Positions 19,212 to 27,646 of a DNA stretch of 48,577 nucleotides are shown piece after piece. Numbering within the stretch: the first letter of the stretch is position 1; every line of letters starts with the position of its first letter. The position numbers were made by a program, and so were the translations under genes. This DNA is from an uncultured Clostridia bacterium (GTDB lineage: Bacteria; Bacillota; Clostridia; TANB77; CAG-508), in NCBI GenBank assembly GCA_944387545.1, contig CALXFE010000010.1, positions 1 to 48,577 of the forward strand. The letters are read 5' to 3'. Below the pieces are notes generated by a model that saw nothing but the letters and a program-made list of their open reading frames with translations, was not told where the DNA came from and did not search any database.

Positions 19212-19787
19212 TTATCTTCCCTCTTTTTCTAGTCGAATTTCGTTTTCTATAATGGTCATGATAATTTGTACAGTTTTTTCTAAGTCATTATTTCTTAATA
19301 CATAATCATACATACTAATCCTAGATTCTTCATAATCAAATCGATTTAATCTTAATATAATTTCTTGTGGGCTTGGCTTGTCTATTCTATTTTCTAATCT
19401 GTGCCTTAATTCCTCTTTTGGAACACGTAAGAATATGGTAACAACTTTTGTATCATTTCCTAATAATTCTTTTAAATGTTCTGTTCCATTAACATCTATA
19501 TCTTTTACAATGATTTTTCCACTTTTTATTTTATCATTTAATAACTTTCTAGATGTTCCATAATATTGATTATGATGAATATCATATTCGTAAAATTCTT
19601 TATTTTCTATCATCTCTTCAAATTCTTCTTTAGATATAAAGTGATATGTTTCTCCCTCTACATCTCCTTCACGAATTGGTCTAGATGTATAAGAAGGAAG
19701 AGATTCTACATTTTCTAGTCTTTTGATTAATTCTTTTTTTATGGTATCTTTTCCTGCGCCTGCTACTCCAGATAATATTACTAACAT
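19212..19787 (-). CDS. gmk: Guanylate kinase
   Basis: 191 residues; phosphorylates GMP to GDP. The P-loop is GVAGAGKDT, a little unlike the common GPSGxGKxT. The GMP-binding segment SYTSRPIREGDVEGETYHFIS and the lid region RLENR are typical. Its start overlaps the end of rpoZ by 7 bases, so the two are translationally coupled at the end of the yicC-remA-rpoZ-gmk operon. In Bacillus gmk precedes rpoZ; here the order is reversed. Confidence 0.92.
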   Translation of the reverse strand: MLVILSGVAGAGKDTIKKELIKRLENVESLPSYTSRPIREGDVEGETYHFISKEEFEEMIENKEFYEYDIHHNQYYGTSRKLLNDKIKSGKIIVKDIDVNGTEHLKELLGNDTKVVTIFLRVPKEELRHRLENRIDKPSPQEIILRLNRFDYEESRISMYDYVLRNNDLEKTVQIIMTIIENEIRLEKEGR

Positions 19788-19972
19788 ATGATATTGACCT
19801 TCCCTTCTGCGATTTCAATAGCAGCTATTGTTACTGGAGATTCCTCTTTTGTCTCTACTAATGGTGTTGCCCCAGATGCAATTTGTCTTGCTCTTCTAGC
19901 TGTTGCAATTACTAATTCATATCGATTATTTGCTTTTGTAAGTAATTCTGAAACACTTGGTTTTACTATCAT
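19781..19972 (-). CDS. rpoZ: RNA polymerase omega subunit
   Basis: A 63-residue omega subunit that assists beta-prime folding and assembly. It has the conserved core VKPSVSELLTKANNRYELVI and ATARRARQI. It is short but within the range for Clostridia. It sits between remA and gmk, the expected neighbourhood. Confidence 0.92.
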   Translation of the reverse strand: MIVKPSVSELLTKANNRYELVIATARRARQIASGATPLVETKEESPVTIAAIEIAEGKVNIIC

Positions 19973-19989
19973 TTTTAACGCCTCCTAAC

Positions 19990-20244
19990 TTAATTATCTT
20001 CTTGTGAAATATCTTTGTCAATTCTTCCACCAACCGTTTCTGGTTGTACTGCTGATAATATGACATGTCCTGAATCCATGATTAAAACAGCTCTTGTTCT
20101 TCTTCCATAGGTTGCATCTACTGCCGTTTTATTATCTTTCGCTTCTTGTATTAATCTTTTAATTGGTGCTGACTCTGGGCTTACAATTGCTACGATTCTT
20201 TCTGCTGATACGATATTTCCAAATCCAATATTTACTAATTGCAT
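19990..20244 (-). CDS. remA: RemA-like DUF370 regulator
   Basis: 84 residues matching RemA/DUF370 ([38 protein letters not shown]). In Bacillus RemA is a ring-forming DNA-binding activator of matrix operons. The position between yicC and gmk/rpoZ is the conserved one. It is 17 bases upstream of rpoZ. Confidence 0.93.
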   Translation of the reverse strand: MQLVNIGFGNIVSAERIVAIVSPESAPIKRLIQEAKDNKTAVDATYGRRTRAVLIMDSGHVILSAVQPETVGGRIDKDISQEDN

Positions 20245-20259
20245 AAAATCAATCCCTTC

Positions 20260-21136
20260 TTATTCTATATTTTGTACTTGTTCCCTTATGTTTTCTAATT
20301 GTGTTTTTATATTGATAACTTCATTTGTTATTTCTAAATTATTAGCCTTTGAGCCTATTGTATTTGTTTCTCTATTCATTTCTTGAATCATAAAATCTAA
20401 CTTTTTTCCTACTGCTTCATTAGACTTTAATAATTCCCTAAATTGAAATATATGGCTATCTAATCTAGTTACTTCTTCTTGAATAGAACATCTATCTGCA
20501 TAAATAACAACTTCTTGTGCTAATCTTGCCTCATCAATTTCTTGGTCTTTTAATAATTCTTTTATCCTTGTATTTAATTTTACTACATATTCGTCAATAA
20601 GTCCAGTAGAAAGTGAAGATATTTTTTTTACTTTTTGTTCAATCTCATCTATTCTACGATTTAAATCTTCTGCAATCTGTTCTCCTTCTATTATTCTCAT
20701 ATCTAATAAATTGTGAATCGCTTTTCCGTGTTACCTCTGTTAACTCATCTTTTATGGTCTCATCATCTTGATTGGTTTGAATTGTTAGAACATCTGGTAA
20801 TTTCGATATTTCCGTTACTGATATATCTTCTATAATGCCTTCTGATTCTGCCAATTTTTTTAATTCTTTTATATACATTCTAGCAATTTCTGTATTTATT
20901 TTAATATCTCTTCCCTCTAAAGAGTAATTATTAAATGTAATAAATACATCTACTTTTCCTCTACTTAGATTGGCAGATATAATTTTTTTAATCTCTTCTT
21001 CTAAATAGCTTAACATTTTAGGCATTTTAATTGATATGTCTAAATATCTATGATTAACACTTTTTATTTCTACCTGATATTCTCTTAGATTTTTTGACAT
21101 ATTTGCTTTTCCATAACCTGTCATACTTTTAATCAT
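20260..21136 (-). CDS. yicC: YicC-family endoribonuclease; +1 shift at CGG
   Basis: The first frame (MIKSMTGYGKANM ... SVNHRYLDISIKMP) is the YicC N-terminal half; the second (MRIIEGEQIAEDL ... EARLAQEVVIYADRCSIQEEVTRLDSH) is the DUF1732 C-terminal half. YicC/YloC proteins are RNases linked to RNA turnover. The break is at the in-frame CGG 20726-20728 (residue 137). Skipping the C gives Thr-Gly-Lys-Ala-Ile-His-Asn-Leu-Leu-Asp-Met-Arg and a full-length protein of 291 residues. Here Arg (removing a G) would also fit, so this site shows the place but not the residue. The start overlaps the preceding gene by 8 bases. Confidence 0.9.
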
Positions 21137-22115
21137 CTTTTACTACCTCTTCTTTTTTCTTTTTTCCCCTCTTTGATTTTGGTTTTGATTGTTTTTTCTT
21201 CCCAGCCGTTTCTTTGGCATTTTTTAGTTCTTCTTTTTTATCTTCTTTACTTTCTTCTTTCTCTTTTTCTTTAGGCGTAACATTTTTTAGATTTTTAGAT
21301 GTTCCTTTTTTTCTATTTTTCACTCTTGCAGATTTTGGTTTTGATTGTTTTTTCTCCTCTGCTGTTTCTTTCGCATTTTTTAATTCTTCTTCTTTATCTT
21401 TTCTCTTTTTTGCTTCCTTTACAATTGGCTCATCTTTTACGATTTCTGGTATATCACTCAGGCTTTTTACATATTTTCTTCTTGCTTTTGTATAAATGAT
21501 AATTGATTTTAATACATAATATATAGCAAATATATATGATGAAACTAATAAATATGTTCTAAAATCAAACTGATAAATTGTTATCACATGATGAATAAAT
21601 AAAGCATGTATTGATAGCACCAGTAATTCTAGTGCTGTAATGATAAATGTGCCACTATCTTTTTTATATGCTATTTCTAAAATGATAATACTTGATAATA
21701 AAAATATTCCTGAAAAAGCTTTTGTAATTATCTCCATTTTATCTAATTCTAATCGTGTATATAATATATTAGAAACAATAAAGTATAACATAACCACAAT
21801 CGCTAATATTAAATTTTTGAATATTTTTTTGATAATTTTTTGAGATATTTCTTTGGGAATTCTTTTTTTCGCCATGATTTTTTGAAAGATTGCATCTTTT
21901 CCTTTTGCCTTTTTTTCTTGTTCTTCTTCACGAGTCTCTTTAGCTTTTTCTTGTTCTAATATCTCATCAATTTTAGCGGCCAATTTTTTTTTCTCTAATA
22001 ATTCGTCATTTTCAACATTTGCTGTTTCTTGGCTTAATGTCTCATCATTTTTTGTTTCTTGTTTTTCCTTTTTTACTATTTCCTCATCTTTCACTTTTGT
22101 TTTTTGTTTTTTCAT
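21129..22115 (-). CDS. Membrane protein with long charged cytoplasmic tails
   Basis: I do not recognise a family. The 328-residue protein has a Lys/Glu-rich coiled-coil-like N-terminus (1-95), about four membrane helices (100-215: LILAIVVMLYFIVSNILY, GIFLLSSIIILEIAY, FIITALELLVLSIHAL, LLVSSYIFAIYYVLKSIII), then a very basic tail. The tail carries a near-duplicated block (LKNAKETA ... KKQSKPKS twice, about residues 240-265 and 295-320). It overlaps yicC by 8 bases and follows rsmE by 9, so it is part of the same operon. A role in tethering RNA or ribosomes to the membrane would be guesswork. Confidence 0.75.
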   Translation of the reverse strand: MKKQKTKVKDEEIVKKEKQETKNDETLSQETANVENDELLEKKKLAAKIDEILEQEKAKETREEEQEKKAKGKDAIFQKIMAKKRIPKEISQKIIKKIFKNLILAIVVMLYFIVSNILYTRLELDKMEIITKAFSGIFLLSSIIILEIAYKKDSGTFIITALELLVLSIHALFIHHVITIYQFDFRTYLLVSSYIFAIYYVLKSIIIYTKARRKYVKSLSDIPEIVKDEPIVKEAKKRKDKEEELKNAKETAEEKKQSKPKSARVKNRKKGTSKNLKNVTPKEKEKEESKEDKKEELKNAKETAGKKKQSKPKSKRGKKKKEEVVKDD

Positions 22116-22124
22116 GTTTGCCCC

Positions 22125-22874
22125 CTAACTATCTAATTCATACATAATGATACTTAACACATTTAAAGCTACTGTTTCTGTTCTAAGAATTCTATTTCCT
22201 AGTGTAATGATTTTTGCTGTATGTTTCTCAAACTTTTCAATCTCTTCCTTATCTATTCCACCTTCTGGTCCTATTATCACAGCAATTTTCATTTCTTTAT
22301 TATTTCTTTTCTGTATTTTCTTTAATTCTTGTTTTAATGAATGTTCTTTTTCATTTTCATAGGCTACGAATACAAGATCATAATCTTTAAATTTTTCACA
22401 TAGTGTATTTGTATTGATTATTTCATTGACAACTGGAATTCTATCTCTGCCGGATTGTTTTGCTGCCACCTCAGATATCTTTTGCCATCTTTGTATTTTT
22501 TTCTTCTTATCCTTTTCATTTAATTTCACAACACATCTTTTCATTTCAATTGGTGTTATATCATAAACACCTAATTCTACTGCTTTTTGTATTACGAATT
22601 CCATTTTATCCGCTTTCGGTAACCCTTGAAAAATACTGACATGTATATGAGGTTCTACACTGGAATGAATTTCTTCTATAATTTGACAATTTATGCACAT
22701 GTCTTCTATTTTTTCTATTTTACACATATAATTTTTAGATGTTTGATAATCACATATATGAATCTTATCCTCTACTTTTGCTCTTAGCACATTTTTGATA
22801 TGATTCACATCTTCATCTTGTATAATTATATTCTTTCCTTGTATTTGATTTGTTTTAACAAAAAATTTTGGCAT
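22125..22874 (-). CDS. rsmE: 16S rRNA (uracil-1498 N3)-methyltransferase RsmE
   Basis: A 249-residue SPOUT-class methyltransferase for U1498 of 16S rRNA. The N-terminal PUA-like part (DVNHIKNVLRAK) is followed by GLPKADKMEFVIQKAVELGV and the knot motifs IGPEGG and LGNRILRTETVAL that bind S-adenosylmethionine. It is the first visible gene of the run leading to yicC, remA, rpoZ and gmk. Confidence 0.94.
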   Translation of the reverse strand: MPKFFVKTNQIQGKNIIIQDEDVNHIKNVLRAKVEDKIHICDYQTSKNYMCKIEKIEDMCINCQIIEEIHSSVEPHIHVSIFQGLPKADKMEFVIQKAVELGVYDITPIEMKRCVVKLNEKDKKKKIQRWQKISEVAAKQSGRDRIPVVNEIINTNTLCEKFKDYDLVFVAYENEKEHSLKQELKKIQKRNNKEMKIAVIIGPEGGIDKEEIEKFEKHTAKIITLGNRILRTETVALNVLSIIMYELDS

Positions 22875-22932
22875 TCCTTTCTCCTTTTACGTTTTGCATT
22901 ATATCACATAATTTTAAATTTTTCTACTAATT

Positions 22933-24376
22933 TTATGCATTTATCCATACAGATATAGATTTTGCTTTCACTTTAAACACACCATATCCTTCATTATCTA
23001 TATATATTTCTTCTTGACAGCCTCCCATGACATCAATAAATCTTTCTCCAATCATTCCGGTTTCCGATATACATTCTTTTTTCTGCATCATCTTTATTTG
23101 AAATTAATACAGCTATTCCTGATTTTATATGTTCATTATCTCCTTCTCTTGTCCAACCAATGCAATTCGGATTGTCAAAATAGTCATTTTGCTTTCCATA
23201 AGCTTTTTCTTTTCTTATATGTATCAATGTTTGCAATTCTTCTATTGGGGCTATATTGTCATGTTTAATACCATATAAATCCCCATAAAATACACATGGA
23301 TAACCTTCATCACGTAATAAAATTAATGCATATGCTGGTAACTTAAACCATCTCTCAATAAAACTTGTTAAACTTTGACCTGGTTGTGTATCATGGTTAT
23401 CCACAAATGTAACTGCTTTACTTGCATTTTCTTTTACCAATGTGCTATCTAAAATTTTACTTAAATCATAATTTTCATCTTTTGATGCATTGTATAAATT
23501 ATAGTGTAATGGAACATCAAATAAAGAAATTTCTCCTTCTGTTTCTGTTATATATCTATGTAGTTTTGAAATATCTCCACTCCAATATTCTCCAACAGCA
23601 AATAATTCCTCTTCTGTTTCTTCTCTTAGTTGTTTAATCCACTCTTTATAAAAATTCGCATCAATGTGTTTTACGGCATCCAATCGAAATCCATCTATTT
23701 TTGTTAATTCTAAATACCATTTTCCCCAATCTAAACACTCTTGGACAACCTCTGGATTTTTAAAATCTAAGTCTGCACCCATTAAATAATCATAATTTCC
23801 GAATTCTTCATCAACTGCTCCACTCCATGTTTTATTTTTAAAACGAAAAATGGCATGTTCTTTGGTTTTCTCATCATAATCAATCCCATCAAAATGTGTC
23901 CAATTCCATTCAAAATCAGAATATTTATGTTTTCTTCCTGGAAATGTAAATTTTGTAGCCACTCTTACTACTTGATTATTTTCTACTAATGCGTTGTGAT
24001 TTCCCCAATCCACCTGTTCTGCCGGAATCGTTTGTAATAAATCTGCCCCCATCTTATGATTTAAAACAATATCTGCATAAGCTTCCATTCCCGCTTGTTT
24101 TAAAGACATTATACAGTTTACATATTCATCTTTTGAGCCATATTTGGTCTTAATTGTTCCCTTTTGATCAAATTCTCCTAAATCATATAAGTCATATACA
24201 CCATATCCAACTTCATCTTTTCCTCCAATGCCTTTATATGCAGGTGGAAGCCATAACGCGGTTATCCCCATATCGGCTAATTCTTCTGCTTTATTTGCTA
24301 ATGTATTCCACCAATTTTGTTCTGTTTCTAAATACCATTCAAATGCTTGTAATATCACTCCATTTATTTTTTTCAT
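22933..24376 (-). CDS. Cytoplasmic alpha-amylase, GH13 subfamily 5; +1 shift at CGG
   Basis: 480 residues when read through. GH13 motifs are complete: ADIVLNHK, GFRLDAVKH (nucleophile Asp), GEYW (acid/base Glu) and FVDNHD. There is no signal peptide, so it acts on internal glucan. The upstream frame ends at 23033 with an out-of-place RNDWRKIY. At the in-frame CGG 23057-23059 (residue 440) skipping the C gives IGNGMIGERFIDVMGGCQE and later GYGVFKVKAKSISVWINA, the normal C-terminal beta-domain of these enzymes. The start at 24376 follows AGAGGAAAAGAA; an in-frame ATG at 24415 coincides with the -10 element and is rejected. Confidence 0.93.
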
Positions 24377-24413
24377 TTCTTTTCCTCTTCTATGTTTCAT
24401 TTTCTTTTTTTGC

Positions 24414-24419
24414 ATTATA
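24414..24419 (-). promoter_or_regulatory. -10 element of the amylase gene
   Basis: TATAAT on the minus strand, about 40 bases before the chosen start codon. No clear -35 seen. Confidence 0.5.
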
Positions 24420-24512
24420 TCATTTGTTGAGGATAAATTCTATATAAAAAGGGAAAAATAAAAATAACATCTCTTTTATGAAATATATCTATTTTTTATA
24501 AGATTCTATAAA

Positions 24513-24546
24513 AAGAATAACAGAGATTTCTCCCTGCTATTCTATC
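24513..24546 (-). terminator. Hairpin terminator overlapping the end of the gene at 24537
   Basis: On the minus strand GAATAGCAGGGAGA pairs, with G-U pairs, with TCTCTGTTATTC, followed by TTTTT. Confidence 0.75.
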
Positions 24547-24851
24547 AATTTCTTTAGCATATTATATAACGGATAATTTCCCGCTATAATATATTCAGGT
24601 TTTTTTCTGCCAAAACTAGTGCTGTCAATGTAAATGTCTACTCGTTTTTCCTTTCTGTTACCTAATCCCAGAGTCTTTACAGTCGGAAGTAAAGCGATAA
24701 ACAATGTCAGTTCTAGTTGCATTTCCTTGTTTTCCACTTGTATTTCTTCTACCTTTTTCTGAATTTGTTCTTTTTCAACTTTCTTTACCTCTGACATTCC
24801 CTCTTTGTACAGTCTTACTAATCCTATTGCCCGGCTATTTACCTGAATCAT
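24537..24851 (-). CDS. Unrecognised 104-residue protein, unlike codon use
   Basis: No family recognised. A charged first half (VKKVEKEQIQKKVEEIQVENKE, probable coiled coil, residues 20-45) is followed by a compact part with FIALLPTVKTLGLGNRKEKR and a Tyr-rich end. An AAGGAGG site 7 bases before the ATG fixes the start, and a TTACAA/TATAAT-type promoter is present. Codon 7 is an in-frame CGG; skipping its C gives a stop within two codons, so the CGG rule of the conserved genes is not followed. Codon use is GC-richer than neighbours. Like the genes at 10855 and 14487 it is an isolated unit with its own terminator, consistent with recent arrival. Confidence 0.65.
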   Translation of the reverse strand: MIQVNSRAIGLVRLYKEGMSEVKKVEKEQIQKKVEEIQVENKEMQLELTLFIALLPTVKTLGLGNRKEKRVDIYIDSTSFGRKKPEYIIAGNYPLYNMLKKLIE

Positions 24852-24902
24852 GTTATTTCCTCCTTCTATATTCTAGAATGTTCATTGTATTGTATAAAGT
24901 TT

Positions 24903-24931
24903 ATTATACTATGTTATGTTAATTTTTACAA
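24903..24931 (-). promoter_or_regulatory. Promoter of the gene at 24537-24851
   Basis: On the minus strand TTGTAA (24926-24931), a 17-base spacer and TATAAT (24903-24908). Confidence 0.7.
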
Positions 24932-24934
24932 TAT

Positions 24935-24963
24935 TTGACAGATAATTTTTTATTTTATATAAT
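24935..24963 (+). promoter_or_regulatory. Consensus promoter of the thioesterase gene
   Basis: TTGACA (24935-24940) and TATAAT (24958-24963) with a 17-base spacer. It is back to back with the minus-strand promoter. Confidence 0.88.
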
Positions 24964-24989
24964 ACCTTTTCGAAAGGAAGCGATTTTTA

Positions 24990-25409
24990 ATGAGTTTTAT
25001 ATATGAAAGAACAATTAATTATTATGAAACAGATAAAATGGGTGTTGTTCACCATTCAAATTATATTCGTTTTTTAGAAGAAGCTCGATGTTATTATTTA
25101 AGAGATGCCCATATGCCTTTTGAAAGATTTGAAGAACAAGGCATTACCATTCCAGTTTTAGAGGTTAAGTGTAAATATAAACAACATGTTACATTTTCTG
25201 ACACAATTTTGATTAAAGTAATTGTTAAAGAATTTAATGGTGTTCGATTAACCATTGGTTATGAGGTAAAAGATAAAAAGACTGGTAATGATGTCATTAT
25301 CGCTGAAACAAAGCATTGCTTTACTGATAAAAGTTTAAGACCAATTAATTTAAAAAAACATTGTCCAGAATTTAGTGATAAATTTGAGGCTTTAAAGGAA
25401 ATCATATGA
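24990..25409 (+). CDS. YbgC-like hotdog acyl-CoA thioesterase
   Basis: A 139-residue single hotdog-fold protein of the 4-hydroxybenzoyl-CoA thioesterase/YbgC group. The motif YYETDKMGVVHHSNYIRFLE contains the catalytic Asp (residue 15) and the hotdog helix. It hydrolyses acyl-CoA thioesters; the natural substrate is unknown. An AAGGAAG site precedes the ATG, and the gene is monocistronic between a consensus promoter and a terminator. Confidence 0.92.
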   Translation: MSFIYERTINYYETDKMGVVHHSNYIRFLEEARCYYLRDAHMPFERFEEQGITIPVLEVKCKYKQHVTFSDTILIKVIVKEFNGVRLTIGYEVKDKKTGNDVIIAETKHCFTDKSLRPINLKKHCPEFSDKFEALKEII

Positions 25410-25420
25410 TTTATAACAAA

Positions 25421-25460
25421 TAAAAGTTACCTTTTATATTGGTAACTTTTATTTATTTTA
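25421..25460 (+). terminator. Rho-independent terminator of the thioesterase gene
   Basis: TAAAAGTTACC and GGTAACTTTTA form an 11-bp stem followed by a T-rich run. Confidence 0.9.
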
Positions 25461-25661
25461 AAAAATATTTTTTGTCAATTCAATTACTAAAATTTTAAAA
25501 AATTATCATAAGAAGTTTGAAAATTACACAAACTCTCTTTCAATACACTTAATTTGATAAGCTTCCTAACTTTTTTCTTCAACATACATTTTATAAAAAC
25601 ATACATAGTGAGTTGCAATTACTACTATACTCAATTTTTTCTTTTCAGTGATTAGTGCTAC
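25461..25661. other. Intergenic region between convergent genes
   Basis: About 200 AT-rich bases between the thioesterase terminator and the end of the prepilin. No gene, RNA or clear repeat was seen. Confidence 0.4.
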
Positions 25662-27339
25662 TTACTTTATATAAAGTATAAAACGAGAAGAAAGAAAGCT
25701 GTTATCATTGCCCGGATAACAGTAATAAGGGTAAGTAGGTGAATAGCTGTTATAATAACTACCGCCCTCTATAAACTCGAGCAGTTTTAACAACCTCTAA
25801 TGTCCATTCTTGATAACAACCATATAGGTCATATATATTTCTTATTACATCCGTTTTGGTTGTTCCTGTTGTTGTTCCAGTATTTCTGCTATTCCCAATA
25901 CTTTTTGTTACATCTATTTTATCCTCTCCACTTTGCATCCATCTCATCATTGCATCATATTGACTTCCCCATATCATACTACTTTCTACACTATCTGTAT
26001 TATATGTTTTACCATATGCATATAATCCATACCACATATTACTTGAATCATTTACTAGTGGTGTAACATTTGCGACACTTGCTGCTGTATTACTAGTAGT
26101 TGATTTACTCATCTCGTATCTACTTACATAAAATCCATCATATTTTTCTACACTCTTTATAATTGCATTAAAATCTTCTTGAATTGTATTTTTAAATGAT
26201 GTTATATCAGCATATTTATTTGCATTTTCTTGTGTTAATATTTCTTTTATTATATTTAAATATGTTTCATTACCATCAGAGCTAGATAATAATGTATCTG
26301 GTTCTCTATAAGTTGTTGTACCTTGTCCATAATTTGTCTTTTCTTTTGATTCATATGCTGATGCTGAAGGAAAATCATATAACTTTCCTTGATAATTCGG
26401 ATTTCCATTTGCATCTGTTCCACTTGTTAATTTTGCCATTTCATCTACTTCTACTGGTATCCATACAAATTCATTTCCTGTACTATAATGATTTTCATCT
26501 ATTGCATCTGTTATGACTAATCCATTTTCTATATCATTTATTCCATATGTTGTCCCTACTGCAAATCCTGCTGGTATCCATGCTGTTTGTCCATTTTTTG
26601 TGTATTGTTGTGTACTGTTATATATATCTGAGAATTTTTCAACGTATTTTCCATTTGTTATCTCTACTATATATGTTGTCTTTCCGCCATTACTTTGTTC
26701 TACTATAAATTTATATTCCCCATTTTCTTCTACTTCATAGGTTGTTGTCGTGGTCTTTTCTACACTTGTTCCATCTGGCTTTGTTATTTTTGTTATTTCT
26801 CCTTCTATTGCTGTTGCATTGATTGTAATTGTTATTTTTTCTCCCTCAGCTACTTGTGTATCTGGATTGATTGTATGGGTTACGATTGGTGCTGGTATCA
26901 TTTGCTCTACATTTCCATTTTTACTTACAAAATATCTTCTTCCTGTATCTGTTATTGTTACGATATATCCTTGTTCTCCTGCATTTTCTCCTTCTTCTAC
27001 ACTATATTTGTTCTTTCCAAATCCATTTTCTAATTCTTTTTCTAAGTTTTGCTGTAATATCTCTCTTCCATTGTTATCTATTAGGGCTGCTTGTGCTGCT
27101 AATGCGACTTTCTCTTTTTCTTCTGCTATATCTGTTTGTTCTCTTGCATCTGTTGCTCTGCTTAATATTCCATTATCTCCTGCTAGTGCTGCTATCGTTA
27201 CTCCTGCTAATATTAATAACACGATTATTGTGATTACTAATGCAATTAATGTAATCCCCTTGGTTCTTCTTATACTACTTAGGTTTCTTCGCATTTTTTC
27301 ATTTTGTTTTTTTCTTTTTTCTTTTTCCACGTTTCTCAT
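25662..27339 (-). CDS. Prepilin-like surface protein with FGE-type tail; +1 shift at CGG beside a stop
   Basis: 558 residues when read through. Cleavage is expected after Gly28, before ITLIALVITIIVLLILAG. The next ~230 residues are nearly the same as the protein of 3092-4708. The C-terminal half is a formylglycine-generating-enzyme-like lectin fold (FVWIPVEVDE, GFYVSRYEMS, YDLYGCYQEWT, VYRGG). In the upstream frame GGG CGG is followed at once by TAG (25759-25761). Skipping the C of CGG (25762-25764, residue 526) gives Arg-Gly-Gly-Ser-Tyr and 32 more residues ending SSRFILYIK, aligned with LGFRVTLYL of the paralogue. Without the shift the hypervariable loop and last strand are lost. The promoter region carries a palindrome and the leader a (GT)17 tract. 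Confidence 0.85.
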
Positions 27340-27505
27340 CTTTTATTTTTCCCTTTCCTTTCTTTTTTATATATATTTTTCCTATATTAAAAACTTTTTA
27401 AACACAAAAAAGACAGCAATACAAACCTATTTTTATAGGTCTATATCACTATCTTTTTCTTGGCTATTATTTATTACTTTTCTTATTATTTTATTCGTTA
27501 AATAT

Positions 27506-27544
<39 letters not shown>

Positions 27545-27607
27545 AGCCTCAAGGCTTACAGCTATTATCCCCATTTTTCTACTCCTCTTTTGTTTTTCTT
27601 CTATTTA

Positions 27608-27637
27608 TATATATCACTTTCAGTGATACTTTGTCAA
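27608..27637 (-). promoter_or_regulatory. Probable prepilin promoter with a palindromic operator
   Basis: TTGACA (27632-27637) lies just beyond the polC stop; TATATA (27608-27613) is 18 bases away. The spacer contains ATCACT TTC AGTGAT (27613-27627), a perfect 6-bp inverted repeat where a repressor or activator could bind. Confidence 0.5.
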
Positions 27638-27646
27638 TAGTTATGC

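Noticed and set aside
27410..27450. Terminator for polC near 27424-27441
   Set aside because: The 6-bp inverted repeat lacks a following T run in the right position and lies downstream of the prepilin promoter; not convincing.
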